From: Sphingomonadales bacterium
GTDB lineage: Bacteria; Pseudomonadota; Alphaproteobacteria; Sphingomonadales; Sphingomonadaceae
Assembly (NCBI GenBank): GCA_027486895.1
Contig: JAIXOE010000010.1
Span: 58,831-122,830, forward strand
Direction: 5' to 3'
Length of the DNA stretch: 64,000 nt
Shown: piece by piece, positions 1 to 9,226 of the stretch
Position numbering within the stretch: position 1 is the first letter of the stretch
How the letters are laid out: every line of letters begins with the position of its first letter
Made by a program: the position numbers and the translations under genes
Notes under the pieces: generated by a model
Told to the model about the DNA's origin: nothing
The model's database searches: none
What the model saw: the letters and a program-made list of their open reading frames with translations, nothing else

Positions 1-2
1 AA

Positions 3-2723
3 GCATTTTTGCGTGTGCCAGATCCCCAGACGGCAGACCTGTTGATCGCCGACAAGCTGACCGAAGCGGAATGGGGCAACCATAAGGGCCAGTCATCGAG
101 TTTACTGGTGAACAGCGCGACGTGGGGACTTGTCCTCGGCAAAGCTGTTCTGGGCGACAGCACCAGCACGCTAAAGCGCTTGATTGCAAAAGCCGGCGAG
201 CCGTTCGTGCGTCAGGCCGTTGGCGCAGCCATGCGGCTCATGGGCCAAGTTTTCGTGATGGGCCGCGATATTGATGAAGCCATCAAGCGCATGGAATCAA
301 AAGATAACCGTGGTTTCACGGCGAGCTTCGATATGCTTGGTGAAGCCGCACGCACCAAAAATGATGCAGAAAGATATTTCGAATCCTACGTCGCTGCTAT
401 AGCTGCGGTCGGACGCAACGCCGCGCGCGGTCACAGTGTTTCAGTAAAACTGTCTGCGCTGCACCCGCGATACGAAACTGCGCAAAGTGCAACATGCGTT
501 CCGGAACTGGCCGATATGGTCACGCAATTGGCCCGGTCCGCTGCGTCGCTTGGTGTGCAACTCACCATTGATGCCGAAGAAGCCGCGCGACTGGAAATGA
601 GCCTCGACATCATTGAACGAGTCGCACTTGATCGTGAATTGCGGGGCTGGGATGGTCTGGGCATGGCGGTGCAAGCTTATTCCAAGCGCGCCCGTCCGGT
701 CATCGCGTGGGCCAATGCATTGGGAAGTGAAACGTCACGCATCATGCAAGTGCGCCTTGTCAAAGGTGCCTATTGGGACAGCGAGATCAAGCATGCGCAG
801 GAGCAGGGGCTAAGCGACTTCCCGTTGTTTACGCGAAAGCCGGCGACCGACGTATCCTACCTCGCGTGTGCGAAAGATATGTTTGAAGCTCCCAAAATCC
901 GCCCGGCTTTTGCAACGCACAACGCGCTTACCGTCGCGACAATTTTGCAATGGGCGGGGGACAATCGCAACTTCGAGTTTCAACGCCTGCACGGAATGGG
1001 CGAGGGCCTATTTGAACGCCTTGTGCGCGAAGAAGGCTACCAGTGCCGCACTTATGCTCCCGTCGGCGGACATCGCGACTTGTTAGCTTATCTTGTGCGC
1101 CGACTATTGGAAAATGGGGCCAACAGCAGCTTCGTACACCAACTTGCGGACCAATCCATCAGTGAGGACGAACTGCTCGCAGATCCAGTGGAAAAAATCA
1201 TGGCCGTGGGCGGTACGGGGCACCCAGCCATTGCTGCGCCTGCTGATCTTTTCCAGCCCGAGCGGACAAATAGCGTTGGTATCGACCTTGATGATGCGCT
1301 GATCTTGAAAGAAACGGCTGCCGAGATCGCGCTGCCGCTTCAACTGGGCAATCAGGCAAGCGTGTCGCCGGAACAAGCTGTGACGACTGCGCTTGCAGCC
1401 TATCCTGCCTGGTCGAATAACTTAGTGGATGACAGAGCAGACTGCCTTGAACGACTGGCCGACCTGTTGGAGGCCAACCGCAGCCGGTTGATGGCTATTG
1501 CGGTGCAAGAGGCCCGCAAAACGATCCCTGACGCGCTGTCGGAAGTACGCGAAGCGATTGATTTCTGCCGTTATTATGCTGCCCGTGCACGTACCGATTT
1601 AATGCCTGTTGAATTGCCTGGCCCGACGGGCGAACGAAATGTTCTGCGGCATGAAGGCCGAGGTGTTTGGGTCGCCATTGCACCGTGGAATTTCCCGCTC
1701 GCGATATTCTTGGGTCAGGTGGCGGCCGCATTGGTCGCAGGGAACACCGTTGTTGCTAAGCCCGCGCCTCAGACGCCAGCCATCGGCCAACTGGCAGTGG
1801 CACTGGCACATGAAGCAGGTGTTCCCGAAGATGTGCTCCAGATCGTTATTGGTGGGGGCGAGATTGGCGCTGCTTTGACTGCCGATGTGCGTATTTCGGG
1901 TGTGGTGTTTACAGGGTCCGTCCCCACCGCAAAGGCCATTGCGCGCAATTTGCTCGCTGACGACGCGCGGCCATTGGTGCCGCTTATTGCAGAAACTGGT
2001 GGCCTCAACGCCATGATCGTCGACTCCACGGCTTTGTCCGAACAAGTCGTCCGCGACATCATCGCTTCTGGATTTCAATCAGCGGGCCAGCGTTGCTCCG
2101 CATTGAGGGTATTGCTTCTGCAGGAGGATATCGCAGAACATACGCTTGAGATGCTTCATGGCGCCATGGACACTTTGAAAGTCGGCGACCCCGCTGACCC
2201 TGCGACAGACATTGGACCGGTCATTGATCGGGATTCCTATGACAGGCTGATGGCCTATCGGACGGAGGTGAAGGACAGAATAATTCACGAGATAGACGTT
2301 CCGTCACAAGGCCTATTTGTGCCGCCAACGGTTATCCGTCTGGATAATCTGGACGACCTGAACCGCGAATATTTCGGCCCATTGGTGCATGTCGCAACAT
2401 GGAAGGCTGGTGAGCTTGAAGAAACAGTCGCGCGCGTGAATGCCAAGGGTTTTGGCCTCACCATGGGGCTTCACAGTCGGATTGCGGGCAGCAGTGCCTT
2501 GGTTGAAAACCTTGCCCGCGTTGGCAATCTGTACATCAACCGGTCAATGATTGGTGCTGTGGTGGGTAGCCAGCCTTTTGGTGGTGAAGGCTTGTCAGGC
2601 ACTGGTCCGAAAGCTGGCGGCCCGCATTATCTGTACCGTTTCTGCGCCGAGCGCACAACGTCGACTGACACGACCAGCGCGGGCGGCAACGCATCATTGC
2701 TATCGCTTGAGGACGATAGCTGA
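3..2723 (+). CDS. putA: bifunctional proline dehydrogenase / L-glutamate gamma-semialdehyde dehydrogenase (5' end outside window)
   Basis: PutA oxidises proline to glutamate in two steps using FAD and NAD+, usually as a peripheral membrane flavoenzyme. The frame is open to the left edge, so the N-terminus is missing; about 905 residues are visible. The first half has the PRODH barrel signature RLVKGAYWDSEIKHAQ near visible residue 255 and GGHRDLLAYLVRRLLENG near 355. The second half is an aldehyde dehydrogenase: APWNFPLAIF near 560, the Glu-containing AETGGLNA near 660 and the catalytic Cys in GQRCSAL near 695. The C-terminal QPFGGEGLSGTGPKAGG is typical of PutA. Whether a DNA-binding domain precedes the visible part cannot be judged. 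The next gene converges from the other strand. Confidence 0.95.
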   Translation, partial: AFLRVPDPQTADLLIADKLTEAEWGNHKGQSSSLLVNSATWGLVLGKAVLGDSTSTLKRLIAKAGEPFVRQAVGAAMRLMGQVFVMGRDIDEAIKRMESKDNRGFTASFDMLGEAARTKNDAERYFESYVAAIAAVGRNAARGHSVSVKLSALHPRYETAQSATCVPELADMVTQLARSAASLGVQLTIDAEEAARLEMSLDIIERVALDRELRGWDGLGMAVQAYSKRARPVIAWANALGSETSRIMQVRLVKGAYWDSEIKHAQEQGLSDFPLFTRKPATDVSYLACAKDMFEAPKIRPAFATHNALTVATILQWAGDNRNFEFQRLHGMGEGLFERLVREEGYQCRTYAPVGGHRDLLAYLVRRLLENGANSSFVHQLADQSISEDELLADPVEKIMAVGGTGHPAIAAPADLFQPERTNSVGIDLDDALILKETAAEIALPLQLGNQASVSPEQAVTTALAAYPAWSNNLVDDRADCLERLADLLEANRSRLMAIAVQEARKTIPDALSEVREAIDFCRYYAARARTDLMPVELPGPTGERNVLRHEGRGVWVAIAPWNFPLAIFLGQVAAALVAGNTVVAKPAPQTPAIGQLAVALAHEAGVPEDVLQIVIGGGEIGAALTADVRISGVVFTGSVPTAKAIARNLLADDARPLVPLIAETGGLNAMIVDSTALSEQVVRDIIASGFQSAGQRCSALRVLLLQEDIAEHTLEMLHGAMDTLKVGDPADPATDIGPVIDRDSYDRLMAYRTEVKDRIIHEIDVPSQGLFVPPTVIRLDNLDDLNREYFGPLVHVATWKAGELEETVARVNAKGFGLTMGLHSRIAGSSALVENLARVGNLYINRSMIGAVVGSQPFGGEGLSGTGPKAGGPHYLYRFCAERTTSTDTTSAGGNASLLSLEDDS

Positions 2724-2731
2724 CTTAAACC

Positions 2732-2941
2732 TCAGTGGATGGTTCCCAAAGTCGTGTGCACGCTCAGCATGATGATGAGCCGTTCGATCTGGCGCCAGCG
2801 GCAATAATGCAGATGGTTGCCGACGTTACGGCTCTTTATCGCCCGTTCCGCAGCTTCGATGCCGGCTTCGGCACCAAATCTTGTCATCAATGTCTCAGCT
2901 TCAACAACATCTCGCGGTTCGACATAGAGCGGCAGATACAT
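2732..2941 (-). CDS. small conserved hypothetical protein (69 aa)
   Basis: A 69-residue protein that starts MYLPLYVEPRDVVEAE and contains NHLHYCRWRQIERLI. It resembles a short conserved protein that I recall from sphingomonad genomes, which is why I take it as real rather than as an antisense shadow. No signal peptide or membrane segment is visible; it is soluble with a helix-rich pattern and an Arg/Trp-rich centre. It converges on putA, with 8 bases between the two stop codons. Its function is unknown to me and the family assignment is from memory only. Confidence 0.7.
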   Translation of the reverse strand: MYLPLYVEPRDVVEAETLMTRFGAEAGIEAAERAIKSRNVGNHLHYCRWRQIERLIIMLSVHTTLGTIH

Positions 2942-2974
2942 ACAGGCAGAGGCTTTCCGTTTTTGTTTTCGGTG

Positions 2975-3006
2975 GCAGACAGGCCCGGGTGGATTGGCCT
3001 GTCTGC
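2975..3006. other. perfect 11-bp stem-loop
   Basis: GCAGACAGGCC at 2975-2985 is perfectly complemented by GGCCTGTCTGC at 2996-3006, with a 10-base loop. Neither side is followed by a T run, so it does not look like an intrinsic terminator. It sits upstream of the 69-aa gene on the minus strand and upstream of the small membrane protein gene on the plus strand. Confidence 0.6.
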
Positions 3007-3118
3007 AAGGCCGTGTTACAATTTACATGTCGCATTTCCGTCAAAGCAATTGGTTAGCGCAAATTAAGCATAAACATCGGGCTTGCTAGGCTGCGGCACT
3101 TGGTGGCAAAGGGGCCGT

Positions 3119-3304
3119 ATGTCTGAAACACAAAACAATCAGCCCCGCCTTGCTGGCGGCATTTTTGTCGCTCTCGGTTTATTAATCGGTGCTATTCTTG
3201 GCGTAGCACTGGATCAACCTTCCGCTGGATTGGTTATCGGTATGGCTATCGGTATCATGATCGCGGTAGCGATATGGTTGTTTGATCGTAAACGAAGCCA
3301 ATAA
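3119..3304 (+). CDS. small membrane protein (61 aa)
   Basis: Starts at ATG 3119 (MSETQNNQ), which gives a hydrophilic N-terminus followed by two hydrophobic segments rich in Gly and Ile (about residues 12-32 and 36-55) and a basic C-terminal tail (FDRKRSQ). This is a two-pass inner-membrane hairpin. The upstream in-frame start at 3083 would add a Cys/Trp-rich extension that looks non-coding, so I reject it. The sugar dehydrogenase gene follows 11 bases later, so the two are probably co-transcribed. Function unknown. Confidence 0.6.
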   Translation: MSETQNNQPRLAGGIFVALGLLIGAILGVALDQPSAGLVIGMAIGIMIAVAIWLFDRKRSQ

Positions 3305-3315
3305 GGGTCAGAATA

Positions 3316-4638
3316 ATGTGGAAGCACGTTCGCAACATTACGTTGATATTCATCGCGTTGGCCCTCGCTGGCGTCTGGTACATTACACGCCCTGACGTCG
3401 CCCAATTGCCGCTGGAAGCTGTTACTGGACCTACACCCCAAATTACCGAAGGGCGCGAACAGATTTTCCCGACGATTAAGGTTGCCGAGGTTGACCGCTG
3501 GAAAGCGGGCGAAGCACCAACCGCTGCGCCGGGCCTAATTGTCGAGCGCTTTGCGGAAAGTCTCGACCATCCTCGCAACTTGTATGTCCTGCCCAACGGC
3601 GACGTTCTGGTAGCCGAAACCAACTCTCCGCCTCGCCAGTCCGGCGGTATCGAGGGGCTGGTCATGAAGTGGCTAATGGGCAAAGCCGGAGCGGGCGTTC
3701 CGTCTGCAAACCGCATTACATTGCTGCGCGACGCAAATAATGATGGCAAAGCCGAATTGAAAACACCGTTTTTGACTGGCCTAAATTCGCCGTTCGGCAT
3801 GGTGCTGATTGACGACACGCTTTATGTCGCCAACACCAATGGATTGATGGCTTTCCCCTACAAGGCGGGGGACACCCAGATTACGGCGAAAGGCAAAGAG
3901 CTTACAAAGTTTAATGCAAAGGCGCCAAACAACCATTGGACCCGCAACCTTGCGGCATCGCCCGATGGTAAAAAGATTTACATATCGGTCGGGTCAAACA
4001 GCAACATCGCCGAAAATGGCATAGAATCCGAAAATGGCCGCGCGATGGTGTTTGAATATGACATCGCTAAGGACAAGAAAATCCCATACGCCATCGGCCT
4101 GCGCAACCCTGTAGGTTTGGGTTGGGATAGAAGTGGACGTTTATGGACGGTCGTCAATGAACGCGACATGCTTGGTTCGGACCTGGTGCCGGATTATCTC
4201 GCCCTTGTTGAATTTGGCGCCGATTACGGTTGGCCGCAGCATTATTGGGGTGGCTTTACCGATCACCGCGTTTCACCACCAAAGCCAGAAAAACGGGAAT
4301 ATGAACGCCGCCCTGATTACGCCTTGGGTGCGCATACTGCCCCCTTGGGGCTTGCCTTTGGCTATGCGGGCAAATTGGGTGCTGGATTAACAGATGGCGC
4401 GTTTATTGCGCGCCATGGCTCATGGAACCGCAAGCCTGCGTCTGGTTATGACGTAATCTTCGTGCCGTTTCCAAAAGGAGAGCCTGTAGGAAAGCCCGTA
4501 AATGTTTTGACCGGTTTCTTGGATAAAGACGGCAAAGCGCAGGGCCGGCCGACGATGCTCGTCATCGCAAAGGACGGTTCGCTTTTAGTCAGCGACGATG
4601 TGGGCAATATTGTTTGGCGGGTACGGACGAAAGGCTAA
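3316..4638 (+). CDS. sorbosone dehydrogenase family PQQ-type sugar dehydrogenase
   Basis: A 440-residue exported or membrane-anchored beta-propeller enzyme. Residues 1-23 form a signal/anchor helix (NITLIFIALALAGVWYI). The body carries propeller-type repeats: NLYVLPNGDVLVAET near 94, GLRNPVGLGWDRSGRLWTVV near 261 and ALGAHTAPLGLAFG near 337. These fit the glucose/sorbosone dehydrogenase family, whose soluble members oxidise aldoses in the periplasm with PQQ. The substrate cannot be read from the sequence. The stop overlaps by 4 bases the stop of the convergent DUF815 gene. Confidence 0.85.
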   Translation: MWKHVRNITLIFIALALAGVWYITRPDVAQLPLEAVTGPTPQITEGREQIFPTIKVAEVDRWKAGEAPTAAPGLIVERFAESLDHPRNLYVLPNGDVLVAETNSPPRQSGGIEGLVMKWLMGKAGAGVPSANRITLLRDANNDGKAELKTPFLTGLNSPFGMVLIDDTLYVANTNGLMAFPYKAGDTQITAKGKELTKFNAKAPNNHWTRNLAASPDGKKIYISVGSNSNIAENGIESENGRAMVFEYDIAKDKKIPYAIGLRNPVGLGWDRSGRLWTVVNERDMLGSDLVPDYLALVEFGADYGWPQHYWGGFTDHRVSPPKPEKREYERRPDYALGAHTAPLGLAFGYAGKLGAGLTDGAFIARHGSWNRKPASGYDVIFVPFPKGEPVGKPVNVLTGFLDKDGKAQGRPTMLVIAKDGSLLVSDDVGNIVWRVRTKG

Positions 4639-5447
4639 ATGCGTCGGCCCGCACGGCCGGCAAGTTCCACTGTGTAATGCCACGCTATGCGGCCTGACCG
4701 GCCGCCACGGCCTTGTGCAAAGCTCAACGCATCAGATTCGTCCCAGTCGAGGTCGAAGTGCGCGGCATAGCTGCCTACCATTTTTAGATAAGCATCTTGG
4801 TCGGGATATTGAAAACCAAGCTTAAGGCCAAACCGGTCAGCCAACGCCAGGCTGTCGTCAACCGCATCGCGGCCGCCCGCGTCCGGATCAGCGCCATTTT
4901 CTCTTTCGACGATGTTCCTGCGATTGGATGTGACGCATAGCCTGACATTATTCGGTCGGGCTTCAACGCCGCCTTCAAGCAGCGACCGCAAAAGCCGCGC
5001 GCTTTGGTCATTTGGCTCGAATGAAATGTCGTCTACAAACAACAGATATCTGCGGCCTGAGGCAGCGAGCTCGTCAAATAACGCGGGCAGGCTGGTCACT
5101 TGGTTCGCAGCCGCCTCGACAAGCGCAATGAAGAAACCTTCTTCTTGCAACGCGGCGACCACCGATTTGACCAGTGCAGATTTCCCCATGCCCCGTGCGC
5201 CCCACAAAAGGACATCATGCGCGGCGGCGCCAGAGGCATGGCGTCGGCTGTTCTCGATCAGGTCGGCTTTTTGCCGATCGATTCCAACGATAAGCTCCAG
5301 CGGCAGCGGCTTGAAATCGTGCACCGCAGCCAACGCCGTGCCGTTCCAATGATAGGCTGGGTAGGAAGACAGATCAGTCGGTGGCGCTGGCGGCGGTGAT
5401 AGCCGCTCCAGCGCCTCAGCTATGCGTTTGAGCGTTTGATCGTTCAA
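4635..5447 (-). CDS. DUF815 family AAA-type ATPase
   Basis: A 270-residue P-loop ATPase. Walker A is GARGMGKS at residues 83-90 and Walker B is LLFVDDISFE at about 135-144. A helical N-terminus contains a proline stretch (SPPPAPPTD). The arrangement matches the DUF815 family, common in alphaproteobacteria and without a settled role. Its start codon overlaps the stop of the upstream acyl-CoA dehydrogenase gene by 4 bases, so the two are translationally coupled, though no functional link is obvious. Confidence 0.85.
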   Translation of the reverse strand: MNDQTLKRIAEALERLSPPPAPPTDLSSYPAYHWNGTALAAVHDFKPLPLELIVGIDRQKADLIENSRRHASGAAAHDVLLWGARGMGKSALVKSVVAALQEEGFFIALVEAAANQVTSLPALFDELAASGRRYLLFVDDISFEPNDQSARLLRSLLEGGVEARPNNVRLCVTSNRRNIVERENGADPDAGGRDAVDDSLALADRFGLKLGFQYPDQDAYLKMVGSYAAHFDLDWDESDALSFAQGRGGRSGRIAWHYTVELAGRAGRRI

Positions 5448-7180
5448 GCCGCCAAATCCTCTGCATCCAGTGCATAGAGCAAGTCTGCACCGGACATCGC
5501 ACTGCCCTTATAAGCAAGCGCTTCGGGTACCATGACCTCCAGATAGTAACGACAGGCTACAATCTTGGCCTTCAGGAAAGCCCCTGTATCGCCGGCAGCG
5601 ATTTCTGTTTGTGCGGCCTGCAATTGCTTCAGCATCAGCCAGCCGGCAGTCACTACCGACATCATGTTGGTGTACGCGTAACTGCCAGCGAGCCGGTCGT
5701 CCACACTCGCGCCCAGCATATATTCAGTCACGTCAGCACAAGCTGCGCTCAATGCCGAAAGTCCCGGTTGGTTGGTTGAGTCTCGCGAAATGGCCGCGAG
5801 GTAGTTTCGAATGACATCGCCGCCTTGCATTGCCAGTTTACGCCCGACGAGATCGGCAGCCTGAATGCCGTTGGTCCCTTCGTAAATGGCGGCAATGCGG
5901 ATATCGCGGTAAAACTGGGCCGCGCCGGTTTCTTCAACGAAGCCCATCCCGCCATGGACCTGAATACCCAGCGAGGCGATTTCGCTTCCCATGTCAGTGC
6001 CATAAGTTTTCGCAAGCGGCGTCAACAGATCAACCATCTCCTGGGCACCGGGTTCGCCAAGCGTAGCGCGGTCAACATATCCCGAGGCCAGATAGAGCAG
6101 CGCCCTTATGGCCTGCGTGCCCGCTTTCATGCGAAGTAACATCCGGCGTACATCAGGATGTTCGACAATCGCGACGGATTCGCGCGATGGTCCACTTGCT
6201 TTGGCCGATTGAACACGCTCACGTGCAAACCAGATGGCTTTCTGTGTGGCGGCTTCAGCAATTTGAACGCCTTGCAAGCCAACATTCAGCCGCGCGTTGT
6301 TCATCATCGTGAACATCGCACGCATGCCGCCAAATTCAGGGCCGATCAGTTCACCAATACATTCACCTTCTTCGCCAAAAGCAAGGACACAGGTCGGGGA
6401 CGCATTAATACCCATCTTATGTTCGATCGATACGACCTTGATATCATTCGCTTTGCTGATGCTGCCATCCTCGGCGACTTGATATTTTGGGACCAAGAAT
6501 AGCGAAATGCCCTTCGTGCCGGCAGGGCCATCGGGCGTGCGTGCCAACACAAGATGGACGATGTTTTCCGCCATATCGTGGTCACCAAAGCTGATGTAAA
6601 TCTTGGTGCCCTTGATTTGGTACGTGCCATCGCCGCGCGGTGTAGCGGTCGATTTTAGCGCGCCAACATCGGACCCCGCCTGTGGCTCAGTCAAGTTCAT
6701 CGTACCTGACCATTCACCGGTCGACAGTTTTGGCAGGAACAATTGCTTCTGCCGGTCAGAGCCATGATGGTTGATGGCTTCGATCGCCCCAACGGACAGG
6801 ATCGGGCACAAAGCAAATGCCATGTTCGCGGCGCCCAATGAATCCAGCGCGACGGTCGCCATTGAAAATGGAAGACCTTGACCGCCAAATGCCGACGGCG
6901 CGTTTATCGAGCCCCAGCCATTCGCTACATAGGCTTTGTAGGCCGCCACAAAACCGTCTGGCATTACGACTTTGCCGTCTTTCAGACGCGCACCAACGGT
7001 GTCACCGATCCGGTTGAGTGGCGCAAATTCACCCTCGGCAAATGCGCCAATGCCTTCAACAATTGCTTGCACCATATCGGGCGTCGCGTCGGCGAAGCGT
7101 TCATGTTGCGACAAGGCTTCGATACCTACGATGTGCTTCAGGACAAATGTTTGCTCAGTAACGGGTGCAGAAAAGGCCAT
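5444..7180 (-). CDS. acyl-CoA dehydrogenase (long, FadE/DmdC-like)
   Basis: A 578-residue FAD-dependent acyl-CoA dehydrogenase with an extra C-terminal domain, the size class that includes many fatty-acid or DmdC-like enzymes. The visible signatures are TMNLTEPQAGSDVGALK near residue 160 (FAD/substrate region), GQGLPFSMATVALDSLG near 100, GGMGFVEETGAAQFYRDIRI near 412 and AAIYEGTNGIQAADLVG just after (the conserved C-terminal FAD-binding stretch). The acyl chain used cannot be read from the sequence. It is the first gene of a two-gene operon with the DUF815 ATPase and is divergent from the Sua5 gene, with about 50 bases between. Confidence 0.9.
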   Translation of the reverse strand: MAFSAPVTEQTFVLKHIVGIEALSQHERFADATPDMVQAIVEGIGAFAEGEFAPLNRIGDTVGARLKDGKVVMPDGFVAAYKAYVANGWGSINAPSAFGGQGLPFSMATVALDSLGAANMAFALCPILSVGAIEAINHHGSDRQKQLFLPKLSTGEWSGTMNLTEPQAGSDVGALKSTATPRGDGTYQIKGTKIYISFGDHDMAENIVHLVLARTPDGPAGTKGISLFLVPKYQVAEDGSISKANDIKVVSIEHKMGINASPTCVLAFGEEGECIGELIGPEFGGMRAMFTMMNNARLNVGLQGVQIAEAATQKAIWFARERVQSAKASGPSRESVAIVEHPDVRRMLLRMKAGTQAIRALLYLASGYVDRATLGEPGAQEMVDLLTPLAKTYGTDMGSEIASLGIQVHGGMGFVEETGAAQFYRDIRIAAIYEGTNGIQAADLVGRKLAMQGGDVIRNYLAAISRDSTNQPGLSALSAACADVTEYMLGASVDDRLAGSYAYTNMMSVVTAGWLMLKQLQAAQTEIAAGDTGAFLKAKIVACRYYLEVMVPEALAYKGSAMSGADLLYALDAEDLAA

Positions 7181-7231
7181 GGTCGGTAAAAAATCCTGTT
7201 TAAACGTGTCGACGAAGGCCTATAGCCGCGA

Positions 7232-8191
7232 ATGATGTTTGGCTCAAATACCTTGGGGAATGGCTGGGTCCTGCCAGCAGATGACGCCGCTATAACGGCT
7301 GCGATGGAGCTATTGCGCTCCGGTCAAATTGTCGCGATTCCCACCGAGACGGTATATGGTCTAGCGGCGGATGCCAGCAATGCCGACGCGGTGGCCAAGA
7401 TTTACGCGGCAAAGGGGCGTCCCGACTTTAATCCGCTGATTGTGCATATTGCCGACAAATCAGCTGCCGAAAAGTTGGCTGAATTTAATCCGATGGCAGA
7501 CCAGTTGGCACAGGCATTTTGGCCAGGTCCGCTGACGCTTGTTTTGCCCCTGCGCGCGGATGCGCATATCGCCGGCGCCGTCACTGCGGGCTTGCCAACA
7601 ATAGCATTACGGTGCCCCGCACACCCGGTTATGCAGGCACTGCTCAAAAAAACGGGCCTAAACATCGCTGCACCGTCCGCTAACAAAAGCGGGGGCATCA
7701 GCCCGACCCGTGCCGAACATGTGCTCGCGGGGCTTGGTGGTGCGGTTCCGATGATCTTGGATGGAGGGCCTTGTTCCGCGGGACTTGAGTCCACAATCAT
7801 TGCCGTGCGCGACAATGGTTGGCAGATTTTGAGACCAGGACCGGTCACATCGGCAGAGATCGAACGCGTTTTAGGGAGTAGCCCGTTGGCTGCTTCTGAC
7901 GATAACATTGAAGCGCCGGGACAATTGGCTAGCCATTATGCGCCATCAAAGGCTGTGCGATTGGGCGCAATCCGACCGGAACAGGGCGAATGGCACATCG
8001 GGTTCGGGGCAATTGAGGGTAATGACAATTTGTCTGCATCCGCCGACCTGGCGCAGGCCGCTGCTAATCTATTCGATGCATTGCACAGGGCGGATGCCAG
8101 CACCGCATTATCGATCGCGGTTGCGCCGATACCGGACGAAGGGATTGGCGTGGCGATTAACGATCGCCTGAAGCGGGCATCGATCCGGTGA
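7232..8191 (+). CDS. L-threonylcarbamoyladenylate synthase (Sua5/YwlC type)
   Basis: Makes threonylcarbamoyl-AMP from Thr, bicarbonate and ATP, the first step of t6A37 modification of ANN-decoding tRNAs in the cytoplasm. The YrdC-type domain covers about residues 15-205, with IPTETVYGLAADA near 36, KIYAAKGRPDFNPLIVHI near 56 and APSANKSGGISPTRAEHV near 147. At 319 residues it also has the C-terminal Sua5 domain, joined through the conserved APGQLASHYAPS near 227. The next gene starts inside its last codons (ATG within a 4-base overlap). Confidence 0.93.
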   Translation: MMFGSNTLGNGWVLPADDAAITAAMELLRSGQIVAIPTETVYGLAADASNADAVAKIYAAKGRPDFNPLIVHIADKSAAEKLAEFNPMADQLAQAFWPGPLTLVLPLRADAHIAGAVTAGLPTIALRCPAHPVMQALLKKTGLNIAAPSANKSGGISPTRAEHVLAGLGGAVPMILDGGPCSAGLESTIIAVRDNGWQILRPGPVTSAEIERVLGSSPLAASDDNIEAPGQLASHYAPSKAVRLGAIRPEQGEWHIGFGAIEGNDNLSASADLAQAAANLFDALHRADASTALSIAVAPIPDEGIGVAINDRLKRASIR

Positions 8192-9141
8192 AGTGGGCTG
8201 CTGGCATCTTGTTGATGGCGGCATCAATAACCCAAGGTCATGCTGCACCTGCAGATTTGGCGGCTTACCAAGCGCTTGCCCAACAAGATCTACGGCTGGC
8301 CACAATCGGCTATCGGCTTGCGAAAGCCAACGCACCATTTTGTGATCGGAAAATGCAAAACCCCGGCTGGGTTCTGCATGATGAAGCCCAATATCCCGAC
8401 AAAGGTCTTGCGAAAACAGCTTTCGTGTTTCGCGCGCCGGTTGCGATATCATCGGTCGTGGCAGGCGGTGAGGCCGAACGATTGGGTCTTGGCGCAGGCG
8501 ATGGAATTGTGGCGGTCAATGGCATCAACGTGACTGCTCCAGACTTGGTGAAAATGGAGCGCGCGACCGCACGTGTTGAGAGAATCCAGACCGCTCTGAA
8601 CGATGCCTTCGCCAAATCCGGGGCGGTGATCGTGTCGGTTGTGACCGCCGCAGGCGCGGCAGATGTAAAGCTGCAGCCCACGGCAGTTTGCAAGTCGCAG
8701 TTTTGGGTAGATACCAAGTCCAAGCTGGACGCGGGCGCAGATGGGCTTTCTGTGCGCGTTACTGAGGGGCTGATGACCTTGACTGCAAAGGATGATGCGG
8801 AGCTTGCTGCCGTGGTCGCGCATGAAATGTCCCATAATTTGCTCACACACCGGGACAGGTTGGCGGCGACGGGCAGGGGCAACAAGCAAGTTCTCACCAC
8901 TGAAATGGAGGCAGACCGCCTGTCGGTATGGCTGATGAAGAACGCCGGATATGACCCCGCTGCAGCCCTGCGTCTCATTGAGCGTTATGGCAGCAAAACT
9001 GGCCTTGGCATTTTTTCGGACGGAACCCATTTGCGTTGGCGCAGCCGGCAAAAGCTTATGCAGGCGGAAATACTGAGTATGGCGCAAACAGATGAACGCA
9101 ACGGTCTGCATTCACCGCCTTTGTTGCGTCATTCAAACTAA
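8188..9141 (+). CDS. M48 family metallopeptidase with PDZ domain, exported
   Basis: A 317-residue zinc protease of the Oma1/BepA-like M48 family. It has a signal peptide (ILLMAASITQGHAA), a PDZ-like domain at about 80-165 (VVAGGEAERLGLGAGDGIVAVNG) and the zinc site HEMSH near 212, in AVVAHEMSHNLLTHRD, with the downstream Glu in EMEADRLS near 241. Periplasmic protein quality control is the usual role of the family. It overlaps the Sua5 gene by 4 bases. The stretch after its stop, 9142-9226, is spacer before the efflux adaptor. Confidence 0.88.
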   Translation: MKWAAGILLMAASITQGHAAPADLAAYQALAQQDLRLATIGYRLAKANAPFCDRKMQNPGWVLHDEAQYPDKGLAKTAFVFRAPVAISSVVAGGEAERLGLGAGDGIVAVNGINVTAPDLVKMERATARVERIQTALNDAFAKSGAVIVSVVTAAGAADVKLQPTAVCKSQFWVDTKSKLDAGADGLSVRVTEGLMTLTAKDDAELAAVVAHEMSHNLLTHRDRLAATGRGNKQVLTTEMEADRLSVWLMKNAGYDPAAALRLIERYGSKTGLGIFSDGTHLRWRSRQKLMQAEILSMAQTDERNGLHSPPLLRHSN

Positions 9142-9226
9142 AAAATCAGTTGCATATCAGGATGCTATTTCATCCACGCACGCTTTCGCCTATCAGGTGA
9201 TTGAGAGCCGTGCAGGGGAGGGCAAT

